Assembly (NCBI RefSeq): GCF_034424545.1
Contig: NZ_CP139970.1
Coordinates: 1,922,001 to 1,986,000, forward strand
Length of the DNA stretch: 64,000 bases
Source: Trinickia caryophylli
GTDB lineage: Bacteria; Pseudomonadota; Gammaproteobacteria; Burkholderiales; Burkholderiaceae
Direction of reading: 5' to 3'
In this document: in pieces, positions 28,459 through 37,924 of the stretch
Numbering within the stretch: the first letter of the stretch is position 1
Layout of the letters: every line of letters starts with the position of its first letter
Made by a program: the position numbers and the translations under genes
Notes under the pieces: generated by a model
The model's input: the letters and a program-made list of their open reading frames with translations, nothing else
Told to the model about the DNA's origin: nothing
The model's database searches: none

Positions 28459-28780
28459 CTCTCTTATCTCTTATTGTTTGGTCATTTTGTAATGCGCCGT
28501 AATTTACCGAAATTTGAGATAGCGTGCAGCAAGATTTCGGAAGGTGGTGTGGGGATGCAACAGGGACGTGCTGCGTGATGCGTGCTGGCCGCCGGGGACA
28601 TAGACGGCACTGACTCGCGCCCCATGCTCGGCGCGATAGAGGCGAACCCGTTGTTGCGCGGCAGATCGACAGACCTTCTGTCCATAACGCGCGGCCGTCG
28701 ATAATCTACCCGGATGAGTTGGCAATGAAAGCTGACGCGCTTTGGCCGCTTCTCACCGATCTGAGCCGGATTCTGCCGGA
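28459..28780. other. Intergenic region upstream of cdiA paralogue 2
   Basis: This 322-base gap between the large regulator gene (which ends at 28781, same strand) and cdiA holds the shared leader element described for 28497-28509 and an AAGAGAG ribosome-binding site before the ATG. No terminator or RNA gene is evident. Confidence 0.5.
28497..28509. promoter_or_regulatory. Inverted repeat CCGTA-N3-TACCG upstream of cdiA paralogue 2
   Basis: The counterpart of the repeat at 7535-7547, 39 bases upstream of this ATG, with one mismatch between arms. Both leaders share about 25 bases around it and then a TTACAA stretch before the start. Likely promoter/operator; regulator unknown. Confidence 0.4.
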
Positions 28781-31700
28781 TCAACCGCCAGCGAACATGC
28801 GCATCAGCTTCGGCATGGTGGAACTGAAGCCGAGTTGCGCCGACTCCCGTTCCACCGCCCGCAAAGCCTTCTCGTTCGCCTCGTCGCGCACCTGCAGCCG
28901 GTTGCTCGAGCGCAGAATCAAGGTGACATGATGCGAGATCCAGCGGCACGGTTCGGCCTGGGCACATGCCGACAACAGCCGCGCGTATCGATCGGCCCGT
29001 TCGTAATCGCCTGTCACGAGCGTCGTCTCGGCCGCGGTCACATAAAAACGCAGCGCATTGTGCGCCAGGCAGCCGCGCATGAGCTGGGCTTCGCCCCGTT
29101 GCAATGCGCGTTCGCGCGTCTGTGCGTCGGCCGTGATAGCGGCCAGGGTGCCCCAGATCCAGGGCCCGATGTAGTTTTCGAGTTGCTGCCGTTCCACGAG
29201 ATCCGCCGCCGCGACGATCAGCGCCTGCGCACGGCCCTCGTCGCCGAGGCCACTGGCCACGCGCGCCTTGCCTTCGAGCAGCAGCGCCTCGAAGCGGCTG
29301 GCCCCTATGCCGCGAGCCAGATCGAGTGCGAGATCGAGTTCTTCATCGGCGCGTGCGTGTTCGCCCGCCGCCACGAGTACCCAGGCAGCGGTCAGCCGCG
29401 CGAAAATCTCTGCTCGACGGTTGCGGATGGTGCGGCTTCGTTGCACGGAATCGAAGGCGTCCAGCAGCGCCTCGGTGGGCCGCCCCAGGTAAATGAGCGT
29501 CGAGCCGCGCGCGCTGCGGTTGGCCGCGTCGATACCGGGCAGATTTCTTTTCTGGGAAAGGCGGACGCACTGGTCGAAAACGTCGTGCGCGGTCTGCATC
29601 AAGCCTTGTGCGTAGTACGAATCGGCGATGCCGCTGAGCGCGGATGCTTCTATTTCGGGATCGCTGCTCACGCGCGCGAAACGCAGTGCCGCTTCGTGCT
29701 CGTTGCGGCACGCGAGATAGTTCCCGCGCGGAAAATGGAGATTGCCGCGAAGGAGGGACAAGCGCGCCAGTGCGCGATGCGCATGCTGGCTGAGCGCGAT
29801 CGGGCGCGTGGCTTCGAGCAGCGCCGTCTCTTCCGCAAGACAATCGAGCATATTGAGGACGGCGGCAAGCCCCAGTGCGGCCTCGATCGAGTCAGCCGGC
29901 TGCTCGGCCAACGTCATCGCCCGTTCGAAGTGCTTGCGAGCGGATGCGGTTTGCCCCACGCCGACACACGCCTGCGCGCACAGCATCGCCAGGCTGAAGC
30001 TGGCGGCGGCGCGTGCAGGGAACGATTCGCACAACTGTGCGAGTTCGAGGACATCGTCGTAGCGATAGGCGCACAGGTTGACGCGCATCAGCTCGAGCAG
30101 CCGGTCGAACGCGGCGGGGTCATGACCTCGTACGAGATGTCTGGCGTGTAGCGCCGGATTCGATTCGCGCACGAGCTCCGCAACCGCGCGGTGCAGACGA
30201 TCGCGCTGCGATAGCGGAATCGCATCATAGATGCAGTGCATGACGAGGTCGTGCACGAATGCGCATTGGTCAGCGTCGATTTCGCGGATGAGGCTCCGAT
30301 AGTCCGCGTGCAGCGGCAGATGCTCGGGTTGGCCGAGTGCGCGATTGAGCAAACTCAACTCGAAACGGTTGCCGATCACCGCGGCAACCGAAAGTGCCTG
30401 ACGATGCGCGGGCCCAAGCTTGTCGATGCGCGCCTGCACGAGGTGCTTCAGACTGTTGGGCAACGATTCGTCGGGATTCGACAGCAATTGCGTGAGATAG
30501 AGCGGATTGCCTTGCGCGCGCGCAATGCAGCCGGCCCGATGGGCCGGACTCACGTCCGCATATCGCTCGGCCAATGCGGCAGCCTCGCGCACACGCAAGG
30601 GGGCGAGTTCAAGCACGCTCAGCGGGTTCGCGATATGCGGGCGCAAGGCTGTTTCAAGCGGATCGTCTTCGCCGCGCGACGTCAGCACCCAGACGATCGG
30701 CATTTCATTCGTGTCCGCCAACAGCTTGCGAAGCGCGCGGAAAAGCGGCGGCTCGCCCCAGTGCAGATCTTCGATGCAAACGAGCAATGGTTGTTGCAGC
30801 GACAAGCGCATCAACAGCAGCTGCAGGGCGTGCAGCATAGCGCTCGTGCGGGCGTCGTGACTCATGGCCGCATAGGTGGCCATGGCCGCTTCGTCGGGCG
30901 GCTCCCCCGCCAGCATCCGCAGAAAGAAATTGGATTGCGCCGGCAACTGCCAGCGATCGATCGCGGGCTGCACCGCGGCGCTCGGCGCGCCCGGCAAGAG
31001 CCGACGCGGCAGCCCCAGCAGGCTGTGCACGAGCTGGCTCAGCGGCGCTAATGTGGATTCCATGCCGAAGTCGAGCACTTCGGCACGGTGGCAGGCGAAC
31101 TGAGCCTCGCGTGCCATATCGGCGAATTCGTCGGTCAGGCGAGATTTGCCGACGCCTGCCGCCCCGCGCAGATAGAGCACGTGGCCGCTTTGGCATTCGA
31201 GCGTGGCGTCGACGATGCCCTTGAACTGGAGCAGTTCCACCGTCCGCCCGATCAGTGCGCTTTGCGGACCGTTGCCAGGCACGCGCATGCGCAGATATCT
31301 GCGATAGCCCGCTTCCGCGGCGGTGGCCGGCAAGAACTCGAAGCGATCGGTCAATTGAGCAACGAGACCTTGGGCGACGTGGATGGGCACGTGCCCGTAG
31401 GGGTGGCCGGAGGACGGGAACAGCCCGTCATCATGCGCATCCGCAGCCTGCGGCGTGCCAGGCGGCCAGCGGCTCAGCCGTACGCGGATGGCACTATCGG
31501 GGCGAAGATAGGCCGCGTGTTCCGCCGCAATCGCACTCGCGCATGCCAGGCAGCGCTCGACGTCGCTCCGATAGGCGCGCGGCATGCCGAAGCGAGCGAG
31601 CGCGTAAAGGCCGGCACCTGCGGGGGAGCTTTCGAGCACCCCGCCGAATTGCGCGATCAATTGCCTCAGTTCCTGTTGCGCGGCCCCAGACGCCGCCGTA

Positions 31701-32206
31701 TGCGGATGCCATTCGAAGCCCAGCTCCAGCACATAGCGTATGACGTCGTCGTGCGTGTCGAAGTAAGCGTCGGCTGTATTGGCGCGATCCGTACCGGCTT
31801 GCCCTGGCGGAGCGCCCGATGCCGCCTGCTCCGCAGGCATCGGATCTGTTTCCGTTACCAGTGTGCTGATTTCGACTTCGAAGACGTCGGCGAGGTGTCT
31901 GGCTGTGCGGTAGAGCACGGGCTTGCCGGTTTCCGCACGCTTGATCGACGCGATCGATACACAAAGCTGCTTGTGAAAGCAGCGCTCGGCGAGCGTTTCC
32001 TGACTGATGCCGAGTTTCTTGCGCAAACCTTTCAGGAGCCGCGGATCCAGCACGACGCGCCCATCCGCGGCGGCGTCATGGGTGTGTGCCGGCGGAACGC
32101 GAGCGCGATCGCGTCCGGCGAAATCCGTCAGATCGGATGCAAGCAAACCCGCCTCCGGCCTTCGGGCGCGGGAGCGCCGATCGATATGGCAAGCCCGGCA
32201 GCGCAT
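28781..32206 (-). CDS. Large XRE-HTH / AAA ATPase / TPR regulator
   Basis: A protein of about 1141 residues. An XRE helix-turn-helix lies near residues 55-111 (LLKGLRKKLGISQETLAERC). A degenerate region resembling cyclase-homology domains follows. The ATPase module has Walker A at about 347-355 (GAAGVGKS) and Walker B near 475 (LLVCIEDLHW). The remaining 600 residues are helical TPR-like repeats. This layout is that of STAND-type, MalT/adenylate-cyclase-associated regulators that switch on an internal signal. It is divergent from the lectin-toxin gene and upstream of cdiA, so either may be its target. The start is uncertain: the ATG at 32206 has GGGAAG upstream; a GTG at 32248 would add 14 residues. 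Confidence 0.8.
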   Translation of the reverse strand: MRCRACHIDRRSRARRPEAGLLASDLTDFAGRDRARVPPAHTHDAAADGRVVLDPRLLKGLRKKLGISQETLAERCFHKQLCVSIASIKRAETGKPVLYRTARHLADVFEVEISTLVTETDPMPAEQAASGAPPGQAGTDRANTADAYFDTHDDVIRYVLELGFEWHPHTAASGAAQQELRQLIAQFGGVLESSPAGAGLYALARFGMPRAYRSDVERCLACASAIAAEHAAYLRPDSAIRVRLSRWPPGTPQAADAHDDGLFPSSGHPYGHVPIHVAQGLVAQLTDRFEFLPATAAEAGYRRYLRMRVPGNGPQSALIGRTVELLQFKGIVDATLECQSGHVLYLRGAAGVGKSRLTDEFADMAREAQFACHRAEVLDFGMESTLAPLSQLVHSLLGLPRRLLPGAPSAAVQPAIDRWQLPAQSNFFLRMLAGEPPDEAAMATYAAMSHDARTSAMLHALQLLLMRLSLQQPLLVCIEDLHWGEPPLFRALRKLLADTNEMPIVWVLTSRGEDDPLETALRPHIANPLSVLELAPLRVREAAALAERYADVSPAHRAGCIARAQGNPLYLTQLLSNPDESLPNSLKHLVQARIDKLGPAHRQALSVAAVIGNRFELSLLNRALGQPEHLPLHADYRSLIREIDADQCAFVHDLVMHCIYDAIPLSQRDRLHRAVAELVRESNPALHARHLVRGHDPAAFDRLLELMRVNLCAYRYDDVLELAQLCESFPARAAASFSLAMLCAQACVGVGQTASARKHFERAMTLAEQPADSIEAALGLAAVLNMLDCLAEETALLEATRPIALSQHAHRALARLSLLRGNLHFPRGNYLACRNEHEAALRFARVSSDPEIEASALSGIADSYYAQGLMQTAHDVFDQCVRLSQKRNLPGIDAANRSARGSTLIYLGRPTEALLDAFDSVQRSRTIRNRRAEIFARLTAAWVLVAAGEHARADEELDLALDLARGIGASRFEALLLEGKARVASGLGDEGRAQALIVAAADLVERQQLENYIGPWIWGTLAAITADAQTRERALQRGEAQLMRGCLAHNALRFYVTAAETTLVTGDYERADRYARLLSACAQAEPCRWISHHVTLILRSSNRLQVRDEANEKALRAVERESAQLGFSSTMPKLMRMFAGG

Positions 32207-32351
32207 TCGCGTTGCTTCCCGCCTGCTGATACCGAACTGATACGGCACTGATCCCGCACTGGTCTGTTTGGCATGCCTACCGGCTCCGATACTTCCTCAC
32301 ACAGCATACGGACAGCGCTCCGAATCCGGCGGGAAAAAAAATGCACGGTAA

Positions 32352-32372
32352 CGGACGGAAATTATACGTCCG
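32352..32372. promoter_or_regulatory. Inverted repeat in the divergent region between the regulator and lectin-toxin genes
   Basis: Arms CGGACG and CGTCCG flank a 9-base A/T-rich centre (GAAATTATA). The gap it lies in (32207-32504) separates two divergent genes, so an operator for the XRE regulator is plausible. No other gene or terminator is visible in this gap; AACATTACGGAGAGAATGTC-like sequence serves as ribosome-binding region for the toxin gene. Confidence 0.4.
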
Positions 32373-32504
32373 GCATCAAAACGCCTGACTCGGGCAAAGG
32401 CCCTCGACGAATGCTGTTGGACCTTCCGTGAGCAACGCGCTTTCTCGCGTTGGTCGTCGGAGTCTGGATAGAACGTTGATCACACTCATTACGGAGAGAA
32501 TGTC

Positions 32505-33530
32505 ATGAATCAAGCGGAATCAGTCGTTGTGGGCGGCGGCGAAAAGCGCTCGGTCTTGCCGATGAATCAAAGCCTGCGTATCGGCGAATCGCTCCAGTCG
32601 AAAAACGGCCTCTTTTGCGCCGGCGTGCAGCCCGACGGCAATCTGTGCGTCTATCGTACGGATCTGGACAAAGGAGGCGTTTATCTGTGGGGCACCCAGG
32701 CCGTCGGCAGCGGCGGCAAGTTCTTCGCCATCGTGCAGTCGGACGGCAATCTGTGCGTCTACCACGGCACCGATGCGTCGACGCGCGGCAACTGGCTGTG
32801 GGGCAGCCAGGCGACGGCGGGCGGCGGCAAGTTCTTCCTGATTCTTCAGGACGACGGCAATCTGTGCGTCTACAAGGGGAGCGGACCGGACGAACAGGGC
32901 GATCTGGTCTGGCATGCGGGGCGCACGGATGCCGTGAAGGAAGTGACCGAGATCATCAGCCTCAATTACGATCTCGACCGGGCCGAAGTCACGACCGAAG
33001 GCATTTCCGATCTTTACAAGGAGACCGTGCAGAACAACACGGGGCAGACGCAAAGCAGCACCCTCACGGGCTCCGTTTCGGCGTCCGAGACGTCGGGATG
33101 GTCCGATAGCTTCGGCTTCAAGATCGGTTTGAAGACGTCCTTCAAGACGGGTGTTCCTTGCATCGCCGACGGAAAGGTGGAAATGTCGGTCGAGCTCAGC
33201 AACACCTACACGTGGAACGGCTCCAACACCAATACGAAGAGCTGGGGCTTCAGCACGCCGATCCAGGTACCGGCCAATACAGCGCTCTCCGCTATCATCT
33301 CGGCCTGCCGTTCGACGATCGTGGTGCCTTACACGCAGATCGCCATTCTCGAGTTCTACTCCGGGGCGAAGACGAAAGTGCGCATCGAGGGCAAGTACAA
33401 AGGCTCGCATTGCCACGACCTCACGGTATCGTTCAGGACGGGCTCGCTCAGCGGCGGCGCGGGAATGTTGAAGAGCGCAACGCAGACGAGCACGCGGCCG
33501 CTTGGCATCACCTCGCAAGCGTACGCTTGA
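32505..33530 (+). CDS. Bulb-type lectin / aerolysin-like pore-forming toxin fusion
   Basis: A 341-residue protein in two parts. Residues about 20-140 contain three bulb-type (monocot mannose-binding) lectin repeats, each with QPDGNLCVY, QSDGNLCVY or QDDGNLCVY; the sugar-contacting Q, D, N and Y are kept, while the usual valine is cysteine in all three. Residues about 150-341 look like an aerolysin/ETX-MTX2 beta-pore domain: Thr/Ser-rich alternating strands (TGQTQSSTLTGSVSASETSGW, FGFKIGLKTSFKTG, TNTKSWGFSTPIQVPANT) and a final EFYSGAKTKVRIEGKYKG strand. There is no signal peptide, so export would need another route. Start ATG 32505 has GGAGAG upstream. A role against eukaryotic cells is inferred from the family. 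Confidence 0.75.
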   Translation: MNQAESVVVGGGEKRSVLPMNQSLRIGESLQSKNGLFCAGVQPDGNLCVYRTDLDKGGVYLWGTQAVGSGGKFFAIVQSDGNLCVYHGTDASTRGNWLWGSQATAGGGKFFLILQDDGNLCVYKGSGPDEQGDLVWHAGRTDAVKEVTEIISLNYDLDRAEVTTEGISDLYKETVQNNTGQTQSSTLTGSVSASETSGWSDSFGFKIGLKTSFKTGVPCIADGKVEMSVELSNTYTWNGSNTNTKSWGFSTPIQVPANTALSAIISACRSTIVVPYTQIAILEFYSGAKTKVRIEGKYKGSHCHDLTVSFRTGSLSGGAGMLKSATQTSTRPLGITSQAYA

Positions 33531-33684
33531 TCTCGCGTTCCCGATAACATCGGCGTGCTGCCCCACGGACTCGCTTGTCGGTGGGGTAGTTTCGCAGGTG
33601 GACGGGTGTAGTCACGCAGCGCCAGTGGGCTGCGCATTCGCAACGGTAGTGCGACCGTTATTCACGATTGGAAGAGCCGAACCT

Positions 33685-34536
33685 ATGTACGCCAACGTAT
33701 TCGATCCGATTCCGTTCATCTTCGAAGGGAGCGCCATGCCGCTGCCCGAGGTACCTGGCACGCGCTATTTGTTCAATGCGGGGGGCGTGCCGCAATTTAC
33801 GTCTGGCCCGAAGGGGATGGCGATCGACCTCGCTCCCGAGAACCCCGACCTCGCGCTGGGCGCGCATTACCGGGGAATCGGACATGCGCCGAAGATGGTG
33901 GCAGGTAATCCACCGTATGAAATCACGCTGTTCGATTTTCATGCGGAAGCGGTGCATTACGAGGCGCTGCCGGCGACCAGTGAAACCGCGCAGGCATTTG
34001 GGATGACGTTGCTGAAAAGTGGGCAGTCGATTCGGTTCGAGTACGAGGGGCTCGTGCGTGCGAAATACGAGTACGGGAAATGGGCCGCGCATCAGTCGCC
34101 GTATCTGGAGCCGGAACGGCGGCGGGAGTTGCTGAGCTGGAATCCGACCGACCTGGAGTATCACGCCTTCGCTCACGCGTTTTTCTCGCAGGATGCTTCG
34201 CTGCCGCTCGTTATATCGGTTGCACGCTGGCGGCCGTATGTCGACGAGATTTCGCTGGCCGATTTGTGGGTGGCCCCGGGGGATGCGCTCGTTCTTCCGC
34301 CGAAGTTTTTTCCGATCGAGCCGCCGAGTGAGGCTTCGCTCGAGGAGCGACGCCGGAGCGTTGTCGATCTGCACGGTAATCGGAATTCGGCGCTTGCCTG
34401 CTGGTTCGATCGCGCAAGGTCGACGTTGGTCACGGAGACGATTCTTGCTAACCCCGAAGTTATGGCCGCGGAGGCGACTAAGCCGCGGTATCACGAGGAA
34501 GTGACGGGGACGCGGCATGTGAGGGTTGGGGGGTGA
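33685..34536 (+). CDS. Hypothetical protein downstream of the lectin-toxin gene
   Basis: A 283-residue soluble protein I do not recognise. It begins MYANVFDPIPFIFEGS, is rich in aromatic residues and prolines, and lacks a signal peptide or membrane segment. The ATG at 33685 has GGAAGAG upstream, better than earlier in-frame starts. It lies 154 bases after the lectin-toxin gene on the same strand, so it may belong to that unit (partner, accessory or unrelated). Codon use fits the neighbours. Confidence 0.65.
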   Translation: MYANVFDPIPFIFEGSAMPLPEVPGTRYLFNAGGVPQFTSGPKGMAIDLAPENPDLALGAHYRGIGHAPKMVAGNPPYEITLFDFHAEAVHYEALPATSETAQAFGMTLLKSGQSIRFEYEGLVRAKYEYGKWAAHQSPYLEPERRRELLSWNPTDLEYHAFAHAFFSQDASLPLVISVARWRPYVDEISLADLWVAPGDALVLPPKFFPIEPPSEASLEERRRSVVDLHGNRNSALACWFDRARSTLVTETILANPEVMAAEATKPRYHEEVTGTRHVRVGG

Positions 34537-34564
34537 TGGCGGTTTTGGGGCTGAGGCGTCGGAC

Positions 34565-34593
34565 GAACTGGTCCAGTTCTTAGCGATCGCTAA
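34565..34593. repeat. Two adjacent perfect palindromes
   Basis: GAACTGG-T-CCAGTTC (15 bases, 34565-34579) is followed directly by TTAGCGATCGCTAA (14 bases, 34580-34593). They lie between two converging genes. They could be a binding site or part of a decayed gene, because a frame reading DELVQFLAIANGGRRMAFGT also passes through here to a stop near 34643. No U-tract follows, so an intrinsic terminator is unlikely. Confidence 0.45.
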
Positions 34594-34627
34594 CGGAGGC
34601 CGCCGAATGGCTTTCGGTACCACTGAA

Positions 34628-36478
34628 CTAATCGACGTGACCTGAGACGGATCGCGCAGCGGATGAAGCTGTGTCAGAAAACAGCCGCTGCATGAACAGG
34701 GAGTCTCCGCTTCCTGTTATTAGAAGGTGATTCGTCGAACGCGTCGCGGCGATATAGAAGAGACGCGCCTCCTGCTCGAGGTCATCCTCCGCCTCGGACA
34801 AAGCACCCGCACCTGGAATAGCAACGAATGGATATTCCAACCCTTTGCTCGCGTGCATGGTGAGAACCGTCACCATGTCAGCCGTCGGGGAGTACGACTT
34901 TTTGTTCTGCTGCTGCCACTGAAAGGGTATTTTTTCCCTTTCCAAGGCGTCGACGCAGACTTGGCCGATTGACTTAGTGCGATACACGATAGCCATATCC
35001 TGCCAAGCTACGCCTTGCTGGTGAGCCCGAGTCAACCGTCGAGCGATTTCAGACGCCTCATCCCTAAGCGATGGCAACTTGACCAACTGCGGCCGAGGGC
35101 CTTCCCGTCCACAACTAACCGGCCGGATCAGCGGCACCCCGTCATCGTCAGTCGCCTTCGGATCGAGAATGTCTTTCGCAATCAGTGCCGCAACCTCGAG
35201 AACCTGCCGGGTGTTGCGGTAGTTGACCTTCAGGATCGTCGTCCGGCCCTGAGCCTGAACCCCGACGCTTTTGAAACTGAATCCGCGGTGGCTCGTGCGG
35301 TTAAAGATGGATTGCGCATCGTCGTACAGCACCAGCAAATGATTACTGTCTGGCGAGACCATCTGTACCACGAGCTTGAGCCAAGCCGGTTCGAAGTCGT
35401 GTCCTTCATCGATGAGGACCGCGCCATACTGGCCGGCTGGAATGTGGCCGCGATCAACGCAGCCGATGACCCGCTGGACCAATGCCGGGAAGAAGGCCGC
35501 CCCCTTTTCGTCGGGGATGGCCTGATGGTAAGTCTTCAGTTGGTCATAGCACCAACCGTGAAAATGGCGGACGATGACCTTACCCTCCAGCCCTTTCGTG
35601 TCCATCCAGCTTTTCAGTCGCTTGGACAAAGGCTCGCTGAAGCATAGGATAAGAACCGGCTTCGCCGAGCAACGCGCGAGATATTCGGCCCGATAACCGA
35701 GAATCATGGTCTTTCCAGAACCGGCGACTCCATGGATGACGCGGTGGCCATCGCCCAGGCTCCGGGCCAATTGTTCCTGCTGCAGGTCCATCACCGCCAT
35801 GATGTCCGGTAGTTCGGCTTCATCGCCAAACAGCGTTTGCTGTTGCGGGACTATTCGAACCTCAGGGAATAAGATCCAACGGATTCTGTCAATCTGCGGC
35901 AGCGTCAGCTTCTCGCGGAACTCATATCTGAACATATTCCACAGGCACTGCTGAAATTTCTCCGCATCGACCGAGTCGGTCATTTCATCCGAGCAGATGA
36001 CGCAGCCCGGCTCGATCGCACGATCCAGCCCGCCGCTCATGAACTGCTTGCGAGTGATGTTCGGCAGTACCACACCGTACGCCCAGGGAAAGAGCAGCTT
36101 TCCTTGGTATGGATGCCCAGGTGGATGGATCAGTTCGGGATCACGCTGAAGTGCGTCGATAATCGCCAGCGTGTAGCCCCTGGCTTGCTCGAGCGGATTG
36201 CTTACGGTCTTCGGGCCATGATCCCCAAGAATGACCCACTTGCTGACGTCAGCCTGCAAGATAGTGGAGGGTTTCCAGTCTTTCACCTCGAGGACGAGCA
36301 ATCCTCGCTGCGGATGTAAAACCACAAAATCCGGATAGGACGGTAAAGAGGCCACACGTACGTCGTACCAGATCAGATAATCGCTCTCCAGCTTTTGTTC
36401 GAGCCGCTCCGCAAATCGCTTCTCTCCACCTTTCATTTTCCCGACACAAAAGGACAGCGAAGGGACGATCGTAGCCAT
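34628..36478 (-). CDS. NERD nuclease / UvrD-like helicase fusion
   Basis: A 616-residue protein. Residues about 15-110 are a NERD nuclease-related domain (GGEKRFAERL, YPDFVVL, VLEVKDWKP) with the PD-(D/E)XK-like D and E-x-K. A superfamily 1 helicase follows: Walker A GVAGSGKTM, Walker B AVLIDEGHDFEP, LKVNYRNTRQ and the C-terminal TMHASKGLEYPFV and ARLFYIAATRS motifs. Such fusions occur singly in mobile or defence regions and probably act on DNA. The start is uncertain: ATG 36478 gives the usual family N-terminus; an ATG at 36517 or TTG at 36529 would add 13-17 residues. It is divergent from an HNH nuclease gene. Confidence 0.88.
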   Translation of the reverse strand: MATIVPSLSFCVGKMKGGEKRFAERLEQKLESDYLIWYDVRVASLPSYPDFVVLHPQRGLLVLEVKDWKPSTILQADVSKWVILGDHGPKTVSNPLEQARGYTLAIIDALQRDPELIHPPGHPYQGKLLFPWAYGVVLPNITRKQFMSGGLDRAIEPGCVICSDEMTDSVDAEKFQQCLWNMFRYEFREKLTLPQIDRIRWILFPEVRIVPQQQTLFGDEAELPDIMAVMDLQQEQLARSLGDGHRVIHGVAGSGKTMILGYRAEYLARCSAKPVLILCFSEPLSKRLKSWMDTKGLEGKVIVRHFHGWCYDQLKTYHQAIPDEKGAAFFPALVQRVIGCVDRGHIPAGQYGAVLIDEGHDFEPAWLKLVVQMVSPDSNHLLVLYDDAQSIFNRTSHRGFSFKSVGVQAQGRTTILKVNYRNTRQVLEVAALIAKDILDPKATDDDGVPLIRPVSCGREGPRPQLVKLPSLRDEASEIARRLTRAHQQGVAWQDMAIVYRTKSIGQVCVDALEREKIPFQWQQQNKKSYSPTADMVTVLTMHASKGLEYPFVAIPGAGALSEAEDDLEQEARLFYIAATRSTNHLLITGSGDSLFMQRLFSDTASSAARSVSGHVD

Positions 36479-36961
36479 ATGCAAAAAATCGGAATGTTTG
36501 ATGTTCAAATTTATCATGGCTCGATTCAATAGTGATGTTTTTTACGCGGAGGCCCAGGGGGCCTGACCTAGCCGACGGGAGGAACAAACTGGCGGCCCTC
36601 CGTCGATTGTTTTAATCGCATCGGTCTGGAGCGAATGACCATAGACGGATCGGGTGCATTGAGGCCATATAACTAAACAGCGACGACGTGATGTCTTTGA
36701 AGATGAAAACGATTCCAATCTCCTCGCACGGGTGCATTCAGAGCTTAGACGCGACGCCCCCGATTTGCCTCGACGTCGCAAGCGGGGGAGGTGTTGTTGG
36801 CGAATCCCCTTACCCCATGTGAACTTGGACAGAATCCATGCGCGTTGGTCAGATTGCCGTTAAAGATTTTTGCTCGGGCGTCGTTATACGAGGCGAGACA
36901 GCCGGCCGTGACAGCACTGCCAACACGAACGGCGAGATTGCCGACGCACGAGGTCCTAACG
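36479..36961. other. Divergent intergenic region between helicase and HNH genes
   Basis: About 480 bases with lower GC content than the backbone. It should hold promoters for both genes, but I see no clear -35/-10 pair, RNA gene or terminator. The upstream in-frame extensions of the HNH gene in this stretch lack family features and are not accepted. Confidence 0.4.
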
Positions 36962-37678
36962 ATGGCTCGCACACATGGACATGGGAATCCCAACTGGACG
37001 CGCGAAGAGACAATCCTCGCACTCGACCTTTACTTTGAACTAGACGGAAAAATTCCGTCCGGTGCTGACGAGCGGGTGAAAGCGCTTTCCGAGCTGTTGC
37101 GTCGGTTCCCTTATCACGCGGCTGCCTCGAAGAAAGCGTCTTTTCGAAATCCCGATGGTGTGGCGTTCAAGCTTCAGAACTTGCGGCAGATCGCCACCGG
37201 CAAAGGGTTAGGGAACGTATCAGAAACCGATCGCGCAGTCTGGGCTGAGTTCGGTGCGTCACCCGAGGCCGTGAAATCGACAGCCAACTCGATCCGCGCC
37301 GGCGTTGTCGCGATGGAGGTAGCGGACACATTCGCGCCCGATACTGAGTTCGCCGAAGGGCGGATAGTCTCAGAGTTACATTCGCGCCGAGAACGAGAAC
37401 CAAAATTGCGAGAGCGACTGCTGTCAGCGAGGCGGGGCCGCGGGAAACTGTTCTGCGAAATGTGCGGCGAGCCCCCGCCGGCTGCCAATGCCGCGCTCAA
37501 GGAATCGCATTTCGAAGTACACCATATCGTCCCACTTTCGTACGCGGGCGCCCGAATCACACGCCTCGCCGACGTCGCCTTGCTGTGTGCGAACTGCCAT
37601 CGTTTGCTTCATCGAGCAATCGCTATGGAGAAGCGCTGGCTCAGCGTAGCCGAGGGAAAAGCGATATGTGGCATTTAA
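36962..37678 (+). CDS. HNH endonuclease
   Basis: A 238-residue protein with a C-terminal HNH nuclease: CEMCGEPPP (first zinc pair), HFEVHHIVPLSYAG (catalytic HH), and LLCANCHRLLHR (second zinc pair and final histidine). The N-terminal 120 residues (NWTREETILALDLYFELDGK, FRNPDGVAFKLQNLRQIATG) resemble the region that precedes HNH in McrA-like modified-DNA restriction enzymes. ATG at 36962 has GAGGT upstream. It is next to a NERD-helicase, so both may act on incoming DNA. Confidence 0.85.
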   Translation: MARTHGHGNPNWTREETILALDLYFELDGKIPSGADERVKALSELLRRFPYHAAASKKASFRNPDGVAFKLQNLRQIATGKGLGNVSETDRAVWAEFGASPEAVKSTANSIRAGVVAMEVADTFAPDTEFAEGRIVSELHSRREREPKLRERLLSARRGRGKLFCEMCGEPPPAANAALKESHFEVHHIVPLSYAGARITRLADVALLCANCHRLLHRAIAMEKRWLSVAEGKAICGI

Positions 37679-37924
37679 AGCGTTACGCACATCACTCAGC
37701 GAAGATGCGGGGCCAGCGCCTGCGTGCCAGTTGCTCTTTGGAATCGATCGAGAGGCAGCTAGCTTAGACGGCGCGGCCGAAGCGAATATGTTCGGCACGA
37801 CTGAATCCGCAGCTTCAGTCTTCGACAACGAGGCCAAGGCGACGGGACGCCTCCCGCATGCTTCACGAGTTAGCGCTTCATCTCGGGTAGCCCCCGCTCC
37901 TAACCTGCGATCCAAGGTCTTTTC

